The position numbers and the translations under genes were made by a program. This document shows positions 1 through 9,793 of a stretch of DNA of 64,000 nt, piece by piece (positions within the stretch are counted from its first letter, which is position 1; each line of letters opens with the position of its first letter). Source of the stretch: Variovorax beijingensis (GTDB lineage: Bacteria > Pseudomonadota > Gammaproteobacteria > Burkholderiales > Burkholderiaceae_C); NCBI RefSeq assembly GCF_007828835.1, contig NZ_VIVL01000007.1:186001-250000 (forward strand). Reading direction: 5' to 3'. The notes beneath the pieces were generated by a model. That model had not been told where the DNA came from, ran no database searches, and saw nothing but the letters and a program-made list of their open reading frames with translations.

Positions 1-562
1 GGAAGCCGTACTGGAAATGCGGCTCCACGAGGTTGATGCTCACGAGCCGGATCAGAACAGCCCCCAGCATCGTGGTGAACAGCGTGTTGACGTAGCGCTT
101 GAGCAGCGGCGGATGCAGCGCCAGCCCGTTGAGCGGAAAGGTGCCGACGCCGGCCACGATGAGCCAGCTCATGAACTGGTTGACCTGCGGCGTGCGCTCG
201 AAGAACAGCAGGATCGACAGGCCCCAGACGACCGCGCTGGTGCTCCAGATGAAGCCATAGCGTTCGGTGAACTGCTGCTGCGCCGCCGCGCTCCTGCCGG
301 CGTAGCGCACGGCATAGACCCTGGCGCCCCAGGCACGGCAGGCCGTGGCAATGAGGCCCGCGGCGAGCCAGGTCAGCAGTTCCCACCGCGGCACGTAGCT
401 CCAGTTCAGGCCGACCATCGCCGGCATGAGCGCCGCCGAGACAATGTACGACCCGCGCGCGGAGCGCATGAGGCTGCGGATCAGCTCGCCGCGCACCCAG
501 GATTCAGCTTCGTCGGCCGAAGCCGGGACCGGTGTCACGCTCGCGATCGACGGATTGGCCAT
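1..562 (-). CDS. N-terminal part of a multi-pass membrane protein, probably a signalling sensor
   Basis: The window edge cuts this minus-strand gene, leaving 187 codons from an ATG at 562. About 25 polar residues are followed by roughly five hydrophobic segments (near residues 38-58, 62-85, 105-125, 128-148 and 158-178) with short loops. A compact N-terminal membrane bundle like this commonly precedes a GGDEF, histidine kinase or other signalling domain in Comamonadaceae, but none of that domain is visible here. The sensor reading is inference from topology and general resemblance. A transporter or an enzyme with a membrane anchor remains possible. Confidence 0.55.
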   Translation of the reverse strand, partial: MANPSIASVTPVPASADEAESWVRGELIRSLMRSARGSYIVSAALMPAMVGLNWSYVPRWELLTWLAAGLIATACRAWGARVYAVRYAGRSAAAQQQFTERYGFIWSTSAVVWGLSILLFFERTPQVNQFMSWLIVAGVGTFPLNGLALHPPLLKRYVNTLFTTMLGAVLIRLVSINLVEPHFQYGF

Positions 563-765
563 GTGGCGCGGAGCCTCTTGTTCATTCGACTACAAGGAAA
601 AATCCCGGCATGCGGGAGCCTGGGGTGGTGGCGATCTTAACGGGCCGATACAGCTGCTTCGAAGCTTGACTGGGCGCCATGCGCAACGGCCGCGAAAAAC
701 GCGAAAGCCATGCGAACGAAAGGCTCCGGTTTCGCCGGCGCGGATGACCGGGCCGTGGAACGGGC

Positions 766-791
766 AAAAAAAATAGCCCCTTTGCGGGGCC
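766..791 (-). terminator. Rho-independent terminator after tRNA-Ser
   Basis: On the minus strand a GCCCC / GGGGC stem with a five-base loop is followed by TATTTTTTTT. It lies directly downstream of the tRNA-Ser gene and would end its transcript. The rest of 563-796 shows no gene. Confidence 0.85.
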
Positions 792-796
792 ATTCT

Positions 797-886
797 TGGA
801 GGAGAGGGAGGGATTCGAACCCTCGGTACTATCGCTAGTACGCCTGATTTCGAGTCAGGTACATTCGACCACTCTGCCACCTCTCC
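797..886 (-). tRNA. tRNA-Ser (anticodon CGA)
   Basis: The 90-nt minus-strand sequence folds as a class II tRNA. The acceptor GGAGAGG pairs with CCTCTCC, the anticodon stem CCTGA/TCAGG encloses the loop CTCGAAA (anticodon CGA, reads UCG), a long variable arm forms a GTACTA/TAGTAC stem, and the T arm GAGGG-TTCGAAT-CCCTC is intact. CCA is encoded at 797-799. The discriminator position (800 on the plus strand) gives U73, whereas bacterial serine tRNAs usually carry G73. It lies 58 bp downstream of serS on the same strand. Confidence 0.95.
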
Positions 887-944
887 GGTGCTGTCGAGCC
901 TGCGATTATAGCAGACCTAAACCGGGTTTTTGAAGCCCGCCCGT

Positions 945-2276
<1,332 letters not shown>

Positions 2277-2337
2277 GGGGGGATTTTAGGTGGGCGTAGC
2301 ATCGCCCTCCCGCAACTTCAACCGAAGGGAATGAGCG

Positions 2338-2739
2338 ATGCAAGCCTATCTGACATTCAACGGCAACGCGGCCGAGGCGCTGGCCTTCTATGCCAAGGCG
2401 CTGGGCGGCAAGGTTGTCTTCAGCATGAGCTTTGGCGAAAGCCCGATGGGGGCCGAAACGCCGGCCGCCTACAAGGACAAGATCATGCACGCCACGCTGG
2501 AAGCCCGCGGCCACCAGCTGATGGCTTCCGACATGCCGCCCGGCATGCCCTTCGAGGGGCACAAGGGCTTTTCGCTATCGGTTCAGGGCAACAGCGTGGA
2601 CGAGGGAAAGAAGCTCTTCGACGCACTGGCCGAAGGCGGCGAGGTCACGATGCCGTTCGGCCCGCAGTTCTGGGCCGCGGGCTTCGGCATGCTGAAGGAC
2701 AAGTTCGGCGTGCCGTGGATGGTCAATTGCGAGAAATGA
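2338..2739 (+). CDS. VOC / PhnB-like family protein
   Basis: The 133-residue protein has the glyoxalase/bleomycin-resistance (VOC) fold signature of the PhnB/YjdN subgroup. It opens with YLTFNGNAAEALAFYAKALGG, and FGPQFWAAGFGMLKDKFGV near the C-terminus is the typical second half. Such proteins are small cytoplasmic dimers whose substrates are mostly unknown, and nothing here shows a specific reaction. The ATG at 2338 has a purine-rich GAAGGGA stretch upstream. It is divergent from serS across 61 bp and convergent with the following dehydratase. Confidence 0.85.
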   Translation: MQAYLTFNGNAAEALAFYAKALGGKVVFSMSFGESPMGAETPAAYKDKIMHATLEARGHQLMASDMPPGMPFEGHKGFSLSVQGNSVDEGKKLFDALAEGGEVTMPFGPQFWAAGFGMLKDKFGVPWMVNCEK

Positions 2740-2845
2740 ATAGAGCCCCCCGGCTTTTCACTTCGCTGCGCTGCGTGTAATTCGCCACCCCCCGAGGGGG
2801 AGGCGCGGCTCGCCTTGGGGCGGCCCGGCGGCGGCCGCCCCGCCC
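2740..2845. repeat. GC-rich intergenic repeat-like element between convergent genes
   Basis: The 106 bp between the VOC gene and the convergent dehydratase contain a run with TTCGCTGCGCTGCG, then a CCCCCC-GA-GGGGG palindrome (2788-2800) and a second GC palindrome towards 2840. From memory this resembles a dispersed element frequent in Variovorax and Acidovorax intergenic regions. Only one copy is seen here. It could act as a bidirectional transcription end, although no T tract is present. Confidence 0.5.
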
Positions 2846-3808
2846 TCAGGCCACGGTGGCCGGATCGACGTTCGCGCCGCAGACGATCAGGCAGACCTTC
2901 TCGCCTTCGCGCGGCACATAGGCGCCGGTCTGCAGCGCCGCCAGCGGCAGCGCGGCGGCCGGCTCGACGGCGAGCTTCATTTCCTTCCACAGCCACTGCT
3001 GTGCGGCGCGGATGGATTCGTCGGATAGCAGCAGCGCGTCCTGCACGTATTGCCGGGTGATGTCCCAGGAAATGGCGCCGATGCGGCGCGCGCCGAGCGA
3101 ATCGGCGGCAATGCCGCCCACCTCGACATCGACCGGCTCGCCGGCCTGGCGGGCGCGGTACAGCGTGGGCGCCTTTTCGGGCTCGAGCGCCACCACGCGG
3201 GCGCGCTTTTCGAACCAGCCGGCCAGGCCGCCGATGAGGCCGCCGCCGCCCACGCTCACGAGCACGGAATCGGGCAGGCCGCCCTGCGCCTCGATCTCCT
3301 GGCCGAGGGTGCCCGCGCCGGCCACGACTTCGGGCTGGTCGTAGGCGTGCGTGAGCAAGGCGCCGGATTCCTTCTGGCGCGCGAGGCAGGCTGCCAGCGC
3401 GTCGGGATAGAGCTCGCCGACCACGACCACCTCGGCGCCGAGCGCCCTCAGGCGGGCGCGCTTGGCTTCGGGCGAGACGCCGGGCAGGAACACCTGGCAG
3501 CGCACGCCCAGCGCCTTGGCCGCCGCCGCGGTGGCAATGCCCGCGTTGCCGCCCGAGGCCACGATCACGCCGCTTCCGGGAATGTCGTTGGCCAGCAGGC
3601 GGTTCATCATGCCGCGGGCCTTGAAGCTGCCGCTCACCTGCATGTGCTCGAGCTTGAGCCACACCTCCACGCCCGGCACCGCCAGGCCGAAGGCCGCGGA
3701 CGGCAGCTTCCAGAGCGGGGTCTGGCGCAGGAAGCCGCCGGCGCGTTCGCGCAGCCTGCGGGAGGCGCTCTCCGTTTCAGAGCGCCAGTGGGTGTTTTCG
3801 TTGTTCAA
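2846..3808 (-). CDS. PLP-dependent threonine/serine dehydratase family protein
   Basis: This 320-residue fold-type II PLP enzyme has the Schiff-base lysine in SGSFKARG (K63) and the glycine-rich phosphate loop ASGGNAGIAT at about residues 106-115. The family deaminates threonine or serine to 2-oxoacids, or racemises related amino acids. The length matches short catabolic dehydratases without the ACT-like regulatory domain of biosynthetic IlvA. Its ATG (3806-3808) overlaps the ispH stop codon by 4 nt, so translation is probably coupled to ispH. The exact substrate is not determined. Confidence 0.85.
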   Translation of the reverse strand: MNNENTHWRSETESASRRLRERAGGFLRQTPLWKLPSAAFGLAVPGVEVWLKLEHMQVSGSFKARGMMNRLLANDIPGSGVIVASGGNAGIATAAAAKALGVRCQVFLPGVSPEAKRARLRALGAEVVVVGELYPDALAACLARQKESGALLTHAYDQPEVVAGAGTLGQEIEAQGGLPDSVLVSVGGGGLIGGLAGWFEKRARVVALEPEKAPTLYRARQAGEPVDVEVGGIAADSLGARRIGAISWDITRQYVQDALLLSDESIRAAQQWLWKEMKLAVEPAAALPLAALQTGAYVPREGEKVCLIVCGANVDPATVA

Positions 3809-4773
3809 GAGATGTGTCCAGGAGGGGGAATGTCGTCGAGCTTGAGGCCCTTGGGGAGCGGAAACTTGATGGTTTCCTCGATACCGTCCATCTTGCGGAC
3901 CGACACCGCGCCGAGCGCCCTCACGCGCTCGATCACCTCACGCACCAGCACTTCGGGGGCGGAGGCGCCGGCCGTGAGGCCGACCCGGCCCTTGCCCTCG
4001 AACCACTCGGGCTTGAGTTCGTCGGCCGAATCGACCATGTAGCTTTCGGTGCCCAGGCGCTGCGCCAGTTCGCGCAGCCGGTTGCTGTTGGAGCTGGTGG
4101 GGCTGCCGACCACGATCACCAGGTCGACCTGCGGGCTCAGGATCTTGACCGCGTCCTGGCGGTTCTGCGTGGCATAGCAGATGTCCTGCTGCTTGGGCTC
4201 GCGCACCTTCGGAAAGCGGGTGCGCACCGCCGCCGCGATCTCGGCCGCGTCGTCCACGCTGAGCGTGGTCTGCGTGACCACGGCGAGCTTCTCGGTCTGC
4301 GCGGGCGCCACCTTCGCCACGTCTTCCACGTCTTCCACCAGGTGGATGCCGCTCGCGAGCTGGCCCATGGTGCCTTCGACCTCGGGGTGCCCCTTGTGGC
4401 CGATCATGATGAACTCGTAGCCCTCCTTGGCGAGCTTGGCGACCTCGACATGCACCTTGGTCACCAGCGGGCAGGTGGCGTCGAAGACGTCGAAGCCGCG
4501 GTCGCGCGCCTCCTGCTGCACCGCCTTGCTTACGCCGTGCGCGCTGAACACCAGCGTGGCGCCGGGCGGCACGTCGGCCAGGTCCTCGATGAAGATCGCG
4601 CCCTTGGCCTTGAGCTCGTTCACCACGTAGGTGTTGTGCACGATCTCGTGGCGCACGTAGATCGGTGCGCCGAACTTGGCAAGGGCGCGCTCGACGATCT
4701 CGATCGCGCGGTCCACGCCGGCGCAGAAGCCGCGCGGCTCGGCAAGGATGACTTCCTCGATGTTCGTGTTCAT
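3805..4773 (-). CDS. ispH: 4-hydroxy-3-methylbut-2-enyl diphosphate reductase
   Basis: IspH (LytB) carries out the last step of the non-mevalonate isoprenoid pathway, reducing HMBPP to IPP and DMAPP with a [4Fe-4S] cluster. The three cluster cysteines lie in PRGFCAGV, DATCPLVTKVH and DICYATQNRQ; GHKGHPEVEG carries the conserved substrate-contacting region. I chose the ATG at 4773 (322 residues) because AGGA sits eight bases upstream. An in-frame ATG at 4782 would add three residues. It follows fkpB by 31 bp and overlaps the dehydratase start, forming a three-gene operon. Confidence 0.97.
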   Translation of the reverse strand: MNTNIEEVILAEPRGFCAGVDRAIEIVERALAKFGAPIYVRHEIVHNTYVVNELKAKGAIFIEDLADVPPGATLVFSAHGVSKAVQQEARDRGFDVFDATCPLVTKVHVEVAKLAKEGYEFIMIGHKGHPEVEGTMGQLASGIHLVEDVEDVAKVAPAQTEKLAVVTQTTLSVDDAAEIAAAVRTRFPKVREPKQQDICYATQNRQDAVKILSPQVDLVIVVGSPTSSNSNRLRELAQRLGTESYMVDSADELKPEWFEGKGRVGLTAGASAPEVLVREVIERVRALGAVSVRKMDGIEETIKFPLPKGLKLDDIPPPGHIS

Positions 4774-4804
4774 GCCAGGCATCCTGCGCTTGCCGCCGGA
4801 CCGC

Positions 4805-5275
4805 TCATAGAACGCCGATCAGCCGGACCTCGAAGGTCACGGGCTGTCCGGCCAGCGGATGGTTGAAGTCGAAGCGCACCGCGGTCTCGTTCGATTCGAC
4901 CACCGCGCCCGCGTAGCTGCCCGCGCCGTCGGGCGTGGGGAACTGCACCACGTCGCCGACCGCGTATTGCTCGTCGGGATCGCCCATCTGCGCGAGCAGC
5001 TTGCGGGCCACCCATTGCTGCATCTCGGGATTGCGCTCGCCGAAGGCCTCTCCGGCGGGCAGCTCGAAGATGGCGTGTGTGCCCTCTTCCAGGCCCATGA
5101 GCCGCTGCTCCATGGCGGGCGAGAGCTCGCCGGTACCCAGCGACAGGGTCGCGGGCTTGTCGGCGAAAGTGTTGATGATGTCGCCCGCCGGACCGGCCAG
5201 CCGGTAATGCAGGGTCAGGAACGAGCCGGAAGTCACAACGTGGGACATGGGTGCAGCGGAGGTAGGCAAAGACAA
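4805..5275 (-). CDS. fkpB: FKBP-type peptidyl-prolyl isomerase, SlpA/FkpB type
   Basis: The 156-residue cytoplasmic protein matches the SlpA/FkpB class: an FKBP core with an inserted flap (IF domain) rather than a secreted FKBP, and no signal peptide. The segments VTLHYRLAG-like near the N-terminus, LSPAMEQRLMGLEEG and FDFNHPLAGQPVTFEV are characteristic. It would catalyse prolyl isomerisation and chaperone folding. Placement directly upstream of ispH is a well-known proteobacterial gene order (fkpB-ispH), which supports both assignments. Confidence 0.93.
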   Translation of the reverse strand: MSLPTSAAPMSHVVTSGSFLTLHYRLAGPAGDIINTFADKPATLSLGTGELSPAMEQRLMGLEEGTHAIFELPAGEAFGERNPEMQQWVARKLLAQMGDPDEQYAVGDVVQFPTPDGAGSYAGAVVESNETAVRFDFNHPLAGQPVTFEVRLIGVL

Positions 5276-5357
5276 GGTGGGTGTCCCGATAAACTGGACT
5301 GCATTTTAAGGAGCCGGGGCTTCCGCCCGCTCTTTCAAGGTTTCACCCAGGTTTTCG

Positions 5358-6035
5358 ATGGCATTCAAGGATCTCCCCGCCCACGCCCGCCCGCGCGAAA
5401 AGCTCATCGCGCGGGGCGCCGCCGCGCTGGCCGACGCCGAGCTGCTGGCGCTGCTGCTGCGCACCGGCGTGGCGGGAAAGAACGTGCTCCAGCTCGCGCA
5501 GGAGCTGCTCGACCACTTCGGCGGCCTTTCGGGCCTGCTGCAGACCGGCGCCGAGGACCTGAAGGTGATCAAGGGCATGGGCGGCGACGCCAAGCGCGCC
5601 GAGCTCATCGCGGTGCTCGAACTGGCGCGCCGCGCCATGGCCGAGCGCCTGAAGGAGCGTACGGTGTTCGACTCGCCCGGCACGGTCAAGCAGTACCTGC
5701 AGCTGCACATCGGATCGCGACCCTACGAGGTGTTCGCGGTGCTGTTTCTCGATGCGCAGCACCGGCTGATCGTGCTCGAGGAGCTGTTCCGCGGAACGCT
5801 CACCCAGACCAGCGTCTACCCGCGCGAAGTGGTCACGCGTGCGCTGCACCACCAGGCCGCGGCCGTGGTGCTGTCGCACAACCATCCCAGCGGCAGCATC
5901 GAGCCCTCGCGCGCCGACGAGTCGCTCACCCAGACGCTCAGGGCCGCGCTCTCGCTGATCGACGTGCGCGTGCTCGACCATGTGATCGTCAGCGCCGGCC
6001 AGAGCTATTCGATGGCCGAGAAAGGGCTGCTCTGA
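5358..6035 (+). CDS. radC: RadC family JAMM/MPN protein
   Basis: The 225-residue protein has an N-terminal helix-hairpin-helix-like region (about residues 1-95) and a C-terminal JAMM metal-binding domain. The HxHPSG...D motif is intact: H174 and H176 in SHNHPSG, then D187. Despite the name, a direct role of RadC in DNA repair is not settled; the family resembles metalloisopeptidases. The TGA overlaps the start of the smr gene by one base (TGATG), indicating coupled translation. It is divergent from fkpB across 82 bp. Confidence 0.95.
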   Translation: MAFKDLPAHARPREKLIARGAAALADAELLALLLRTGVAGKNVLQLAQELLDHFGGLSGLLQTGAEDLKVIKGMGGDAKRAELIAVLELARRAMAERLKERTVFDSPGTVKQYLQLHIGSRPYEVFAVLFLDAQHRLIVLEELFRGTLTQTSVYPREVVTRALHHQAAAVVLSHNHPSGSIEPSRADESLTQTLRAALSLIDVRVLDHVIVSAGQSYSMAEKGLL

Positions 6036-6691
6036 TGGCCTCCCGCACCCCGCCCATCAAGAACCTGGCCGACCTGAAAAAGGTGCAGCGTACGCTGGCC
6101 GAGACCCGCGAGCGTGAAGCGGCGGCCGCAGCCGCCAAGGCCGCGGCCGAGCGCAAGCGCGCCGCCGAAAAGGACCTGTTCGCGCGCGCCATCGGTGCGA
6201 CCGAGCCGCTGCGCCGCAAGGCCGTGGTGCCGCTTGCGCCCGAGCCGCCGGCGCCCATTCCGGTGCAGCACCAGCTCGACGAGCAGCGCGTATTGCGCGA
6301 GTCGCTTTCCGACGAGTTCGACGTGACGACCCTGCTCGACGTCGACGACGCCATGAGCTTTCGCCGCCCCGGCATCGGCACCGATGTGACGGCGCGTCTG
6401 CGCAAGGGCGATTGGAGCATCCAGGCGCAGGTCGACCTGCACGGCCTGCGCAGCGACGAGGCGCGCGAGGCACTCGGCGGCTTCATCCGCAACGCCTACA
6501 AGCAGGGGCTGCGCTGCGTGCGCGTGGTGCACGGCAAGGGCCTGGGCTCGCCCGGCAAGCAGCCCGTGCTCAAGACCAAGACGCAGCGCTGGCTGATCCA
6601 GAAGAACGAGGTGATCGCCTTCGTGCAAGCCAAGCCGGCCGAAGGCGGGGCCGGCGCGCTGGTGGTTCTGCTGGCACCGGCTCGGCGCTGA
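6035..6691 (+). CDS. Smr domain protein
   Basis: The 218-residue protein starts at the ATG at 6035 inside TGATG. The first 60 residues are an alanine/lysine/glutamate-rich helical stretch. A Smr (MutS2-like small endonuclease) domain occupies roughly residues 125-215, with the hallmark DLHG (VDLHGLRSDEA) and VHGKGLGS motifs. Smr domains nick DNA or RNA in several characterised families. The bacterial stand-alone form is often annotated as a DNA endonuclease, but its substrate here is unknown. It ends 13 bp before the convergent FAD reductase. Confidence 0.9.
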   Translation: MASRTPPIKNLADLKKVQRTLAETREREAAAAAAKAAAERKRAAEKDLFARAIGATEPLRRKAVVPLAPEPPAPIPVQHQLDEQRVLRESLSDEFDVTTLLDVDDAMSFRRPGIGTDVTARLRKGDWSIQAQVDLHGLRSDEAREALGGFIRNAYKQGLRCVRVVHGKGLGSPGKQPVLKTKTQRWLIQKNEVIAFVQAKPAEGGAGALVVLLAPARR

Positions 6692-6704
6692 CTGCGGCAG
6701 GCCG

Positions 6705-7928
6705 CTAGGTCAGGTGGTTCTTCAGCGGAACCGAGGCATCCGCCACCGCCGCCGCATCGGGGCTGCGCCCCGCTTCGAGCAGCTTGCGGCTCATCATGTG
6801 ATCGACCGGCGCGTTGACCGATTCGACGCACGCCAGCTGCCCGTCGACATAGTGGAACAGCGAGAACGCATCGGGCTTGGGGCCGGCGCGGCGCACGCTG
6901 GTGAGGCCCGGCGTGCCCTCGGCCGGCATCAGGCCGACCATCTGCAGGCGCATGCTGCCCTGGTCGGACCAGAACCACGGCACCACGTCGTGCGGGCGCG
7001 GCGCGCCGGTCAGCGTGGCCACGGCCGTGCGCGCCTGGTCGTTCGCGTTCTGCACCGATTCGAGCCGCAGCGCGCGGCCCGCGCGGCGATCGGGAAAGCG
7101 CGTGCAATCGCCCACCGCGAGCACATCGGCCGCGCTGGTCTGCATGTGGCCGTCGACCACGATGCCGTCGGCGCATTCGATGCCCGCGGCCTGCGCCAAT
7201 GCGGTCTCTGGCACGGCGCCAATGCCCAGCAGCAGCAGGTCCACCGGCTGCTTCACGCCGTTGACCTGGATCGACAGCAGCCGCTCGCCCTCGACCTCGA
7301 AGGCACCGGTGCGTGCGCCGAGCACGATGTCGATGCCCGCCGCGCGATGCGTCGCGAGCACGTGGGCCGAGAGTTCCGGCGACACGGCACGGCCCAGCAG
7401 CCGCGGCGCGCTCTCGATCACCTGCACGCCCTTGCCGAGCGCCTTGGCCGTGGCCGCCACCTCGAGGCCGATGAAGCCGCCGCCCAGCACCGTGACCTGC
7501 TGCGCAGCGGCCAGGCGCGAACGCAGGCGATGCGCTTCGTCGGCGGCGCGCAGGCTCGCGACGTTCTCGAGCCCCGGTTTCAGGTCGGGCATCTGGCGCG
7601 CGCGCGTGCCGGTGGCCAGCACCAGCCGCTCCCACGGCAGGACCGCGCCCGAACGCAGGGTGACGGTGTGCGCCTCGCGGTCGATGGCCACGGCCGCATC
7701 GCCCAGGTGCAGCGTGATGCCCGCTTCGCGGTACCAGCCGGCGGCCTTGTGCGGCTGCGTGGTTTCCTCGGCGCTCTTGAGAAAGGCCTTCGACAGCGGC
7801 GGCCGGTGGTACGGCTCGCAGGCCTCCTCGCAGACCAGGTGCACGCGTGCGCCCTGCCCGGCTTCGGCCAGGCCCGCGCAAAGCTGGGCCGCGGCGTGGC
7901 CGCCGCCGATGATGACGATGGGATTCAT
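6705..7928 (-). CDS. FAD-dependent ferredoxin-reductase-type oxidoreductase
   Basis: The 407-residue flavoprotein has two Rossmann motifs: an N-terminal FAD site (VIIGGGHAAAQL) and a central NAD(P)H site (TVLGGGFIGLEVAATA, about residues 145-160). A second FAD segment ends in VLAVGDC. The closest relatives by character are rhodocoxin/putidaredoxin-type reductases, which pass electrons from NAD(P)H to a ferredoxin or similar partner. No ferredoxin gene is adjacent; the gene upstream on the same strand, 33 bp away, encodes a truncated haemoglobin, which is a plausible partner. Confidence 0.88.
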   Translation of the reverse strand: MNPIVIIGGGHAAAQLCAGLAEAGQGARVHLVCEEACEPYHRPPLSKAFLKSAEETTQPHKAAGWYREAGITLHLGDAAVAIDREAHTVTLRSGAVLPWERLVLATGTRARQMPDLKPGLENVASLRAADEAHRLRSRLAAAQQVTVLGGGFIGLEVAATAKALGKGVQVIESAPRLLGRAVSPELSAHVLATHRAAGIDIVLGARTGAFEVEGERLLSIQVNGVKQPVDLLLLGIGAVPETALAQAAGIECADGIVVDGHMQTSAADVLAVGDCTRFPDRRAGRALRLESVQNANDQARTAVATLTGAPRPHDVVPWFWSDQGSMRLQMVGLMPAEGTPGLTSVRRAGPKPDAFSLFHYVDGQLACVESVNAPVDHMMSRKLLEAGRSPDAAAVADASVPLKNHLT

Positions 7929-7961
7929 TGAAAAGAGTCGCTTTCGGAATCGTTGTTTGTT

Positions 7962-8384
7962 CTATGGCTCGCCACGATTGCGCATCCAGTCTGCGGTCTG
8001 GAAGAACGAATCGCGCAGCCGCGCGCGCAACCCCTCGGGCACGCCGGTCTCGCCCATGGCCTGGTCCATGCAGGCCAGCCACTGGTCGCGCTCCTTGATG
8101 CCGATACTGTGGCCGCCGATGCTTTGCGGCAGATGCCGTGCGCGCAGCATCGGATGGCCGAAGCGGTCGGTGTAGTGCTGCGGTCCGCCGAGCCAGCCGC
8201 ACAGGAACCAGAACAGGCGCTGGCGCGCGTTGTCGAGGCTGGTGCCGTGCACCGCGCGCAGCTGCGCATAGGCCGGCTCGAGCTCCATCAGGTCGTAGAA
8301 GCGATCGACCAGCGCCTGCACCCTGGGTTCGCCGCCGATCCATTCGAAGGGAGTGTCGGCGGGAGGCTTTTCGTGAATCTGCAT
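7962..8384 (-). CDS. Group II truncated haemoglobin
   Basis: The 140-residue protein is a 2-over-2 globin. The proximal histidine is H84 in GHPMLRARHLP, the B10 tyrosine is Y30 (RFYDLME), and the group II tryptophan G8 is W102 (RDQWLACM). Group II trHbs bind O2 or NO and are implicated in NO or peroxide detoxification and electron transfer. The start is the ATG at 8384, 26 bp after the fabV stop. The reductase gene follows after 33 bp, so the three genes form a likely operon. Confidence 0.93.
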   Translation of the reverse strand: MQIHEKPPADTPFEWIGGEPRVQALVDRFYDLMELEPAYAQLRAVHGTSLDNARQRLFWFLCGWLGGPQHYTDRFGHPMLRARHLPQSIGGHSIGIKERDQWLACMDQAMGETGVPEGLRARLRDSFFQTADWMRNRGEP

Positions 8385-8410
8385 GCCGGGAGTATCCCTC
8401 TGTGCGCCTG

Positions 8411-9607
8411 TCAGGCCTGCACGAGGTTCGGAATTCCCACGTCGGGATTCACGTCGGCCTCGTAGTCCACGCCTTCGATGCCGAAGCCGAAAAGGCGCAG
8501 GAACTCCGCCTTGTAGCCCGCGAGATCGGTGAGCTCGTGGACGTTCTCGCTCGTGACCTGCGGCCAGAGCGCCATCACGCGCGCCTGCACTTGCGGGGAC
8601 AGTTCCTTGTAGTCCGCGCGCAGCCGGCCCTCCCCGTCGAGGTGCGGCGCGCTGCCGTAGAGGCTGTCGGCAAAAAGCCCGTGGACCTGCTCGATGCAGC
8701 CCTCGTGCGTGCCCTCGGCCTTCATCACCTTGAACAGCAGCGACAGGTACAGCGGCATCACCGGAATCGCCGAGCTCGCCTGCGTGACGACCGCCTTCAG
8801 CACCGAGACACGCGCATCGCCGCCCTTGGCGGCCAGCCCGGCGCGGATGCCGAGCACCTTCTGGTCGAGGTCCTTCTTGGCGGCGCCGATGGAGCCGTTC
8901 CAGTAGATGTCGTGCGTGATCCGCTCGCCCAGGTAGGTGAAGGCCGTGGTCTTCGCGCCATCGGCCAGCACGCCCGCGGCCTGCAGTGCGTCGATCCACA
9001 TCTGCCAGTCTTCGCCGCCCATCACGGCCACGGTGTCGTCGATCTCTTTCTGCGTGGCGGGCTCGAGCACGGTGTCCTTGACGGCTTCGTTGTCGGTGTC
9101 GAGGCCGCGCAGGCTCACGGCCTTGCCGACGGGCTTGAGCGTCGAATTAAAGACTTCGCCGGTCTTCGGATGGGTGCGCCGCGGCGCGGCCAGGCTGTAG
9201 ACGACGAGGTCGACCTGGCCCAGGTCTTCGCGGATCGCATCGATGGCCTTCTGCTTCACGTCGTCCGAGAAGCCGTCGCCGTTGATGCTCCTGGCGTAGA
9301 GGCCCTCTTGCGCGGCTGCGCGGTGGAAGGCGGCCGAGTTGTACCAGCCGGGCGAGCCGGGCTTGCTCTCGCTGCCGGGCCGCTCGAAGAAGACGCCGAG
9401 CGTGCCGGCGCCGCAGCCGAAGGCCGCCGTGATGCGCGCGGCCAGGCCGTAGCCGGTCGAGGCGCCGATGACCAGCACCCGCTTCGGCCCGCCCGCGATC
9501 CTTCCCTTGGCCTCGACGTAGCCGATCTGCTGCCTGACGTTGGCCTCGCAGCCCGCAGGATGGGTCGTGACGCAGATGAAGCCACGCACGCGCGGTTTGA
9601 TGATCAT
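8411..9607 (-). CDS. fabV: Enoyl-ACP / trans-2-enoyl-CoA reductase
   Basis: The 398-residue protein is the single-chain FabV-type NADH-dependent enoyl reductase, which completes each fatty-acid elongation cycle or reduces crotonyl-CoA. Its length fits FabV, far longer than FabI. The cofactor loop VLVIGASTGYGLAAR is near residues 44-58, and the diagnostic active-site spacing Y-x8-K is Y235 to K244 (YWNGSIGAAK). FabV enzymes tend to be insensitive to triclosan; that is a family trait, not shown here. It is the first gene of the minus-strand operon with the haemoglobin and reductase. Confidence 0.96.
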   Translation of the reverse strand: MIIKPRVRGFICVTTHPAGCEANVRQQIGYVEAKGRIAGGPKRVLVIGASTGYGLAARITAAFGCGAGTLGVFFERPGSESKPGSPGWYNSAAFHRAAAQEGLYARSINGDGFSDDVKQKAIDAIREDLGQVDLVVYSLAAPRRTHPKTGEVFNSTLKPVGKAVSLRGLDTDNEAVKDTVLEPATQKEIDDTVAVMGGEDWQMWIDALQAAGVLADGAKTTAFTYLGERITHDIYWNGSIGAAKKDLDQKVLGIRAGLAAKGGDARVSVLKAVVTQASSAIPVMPLYLSLLFKVMKAEGTHEGCIEQVHGLFADSLYGSAPHLDGEGRLRADYKELSPQVQARVMALWPQVTSENVHELTDLAGYKAEFLRLFGFGIEGVDYEADVNPDVGIPNLVQA

Positions 9608-9793
9608 GAAAAGCTCGCTGAAGATGGGTGCCGCGGGGGCTGGGGGGCAGGATTTCGCGCCGCGAATTTAACCCAGGCCGTGCCAGGGCCGATCCGGCAA
9701 GGCCATATGCATATGTCGATTGAGGATTTAATAATCGCGGGTTTTGTTGATAGGGTCCAGCCTTTCGTCTTTTCATCCGGAGTGAGAACAACC

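Noticed and set aside
590..880. Short minus-strand frame across the tRNA
   Set aside because: It reads through the tRNA-Ser gene and its terminator, so it cannot be a real protein gene.
797..886. Phage or island attachment at tRNA-Ser
   Set aside because: Both flanks are housekeeping sequence, and no integrase or duplicated tRNA 3' end is seen in the window.
9704..9715. CATATGCATATG palindrome upstream of the amino-acid binding protein
   Set aside because: It is a short self-complementary string in AT-rich promoter sequence, about 80 bp from the start, with no second copy or known matching operator.
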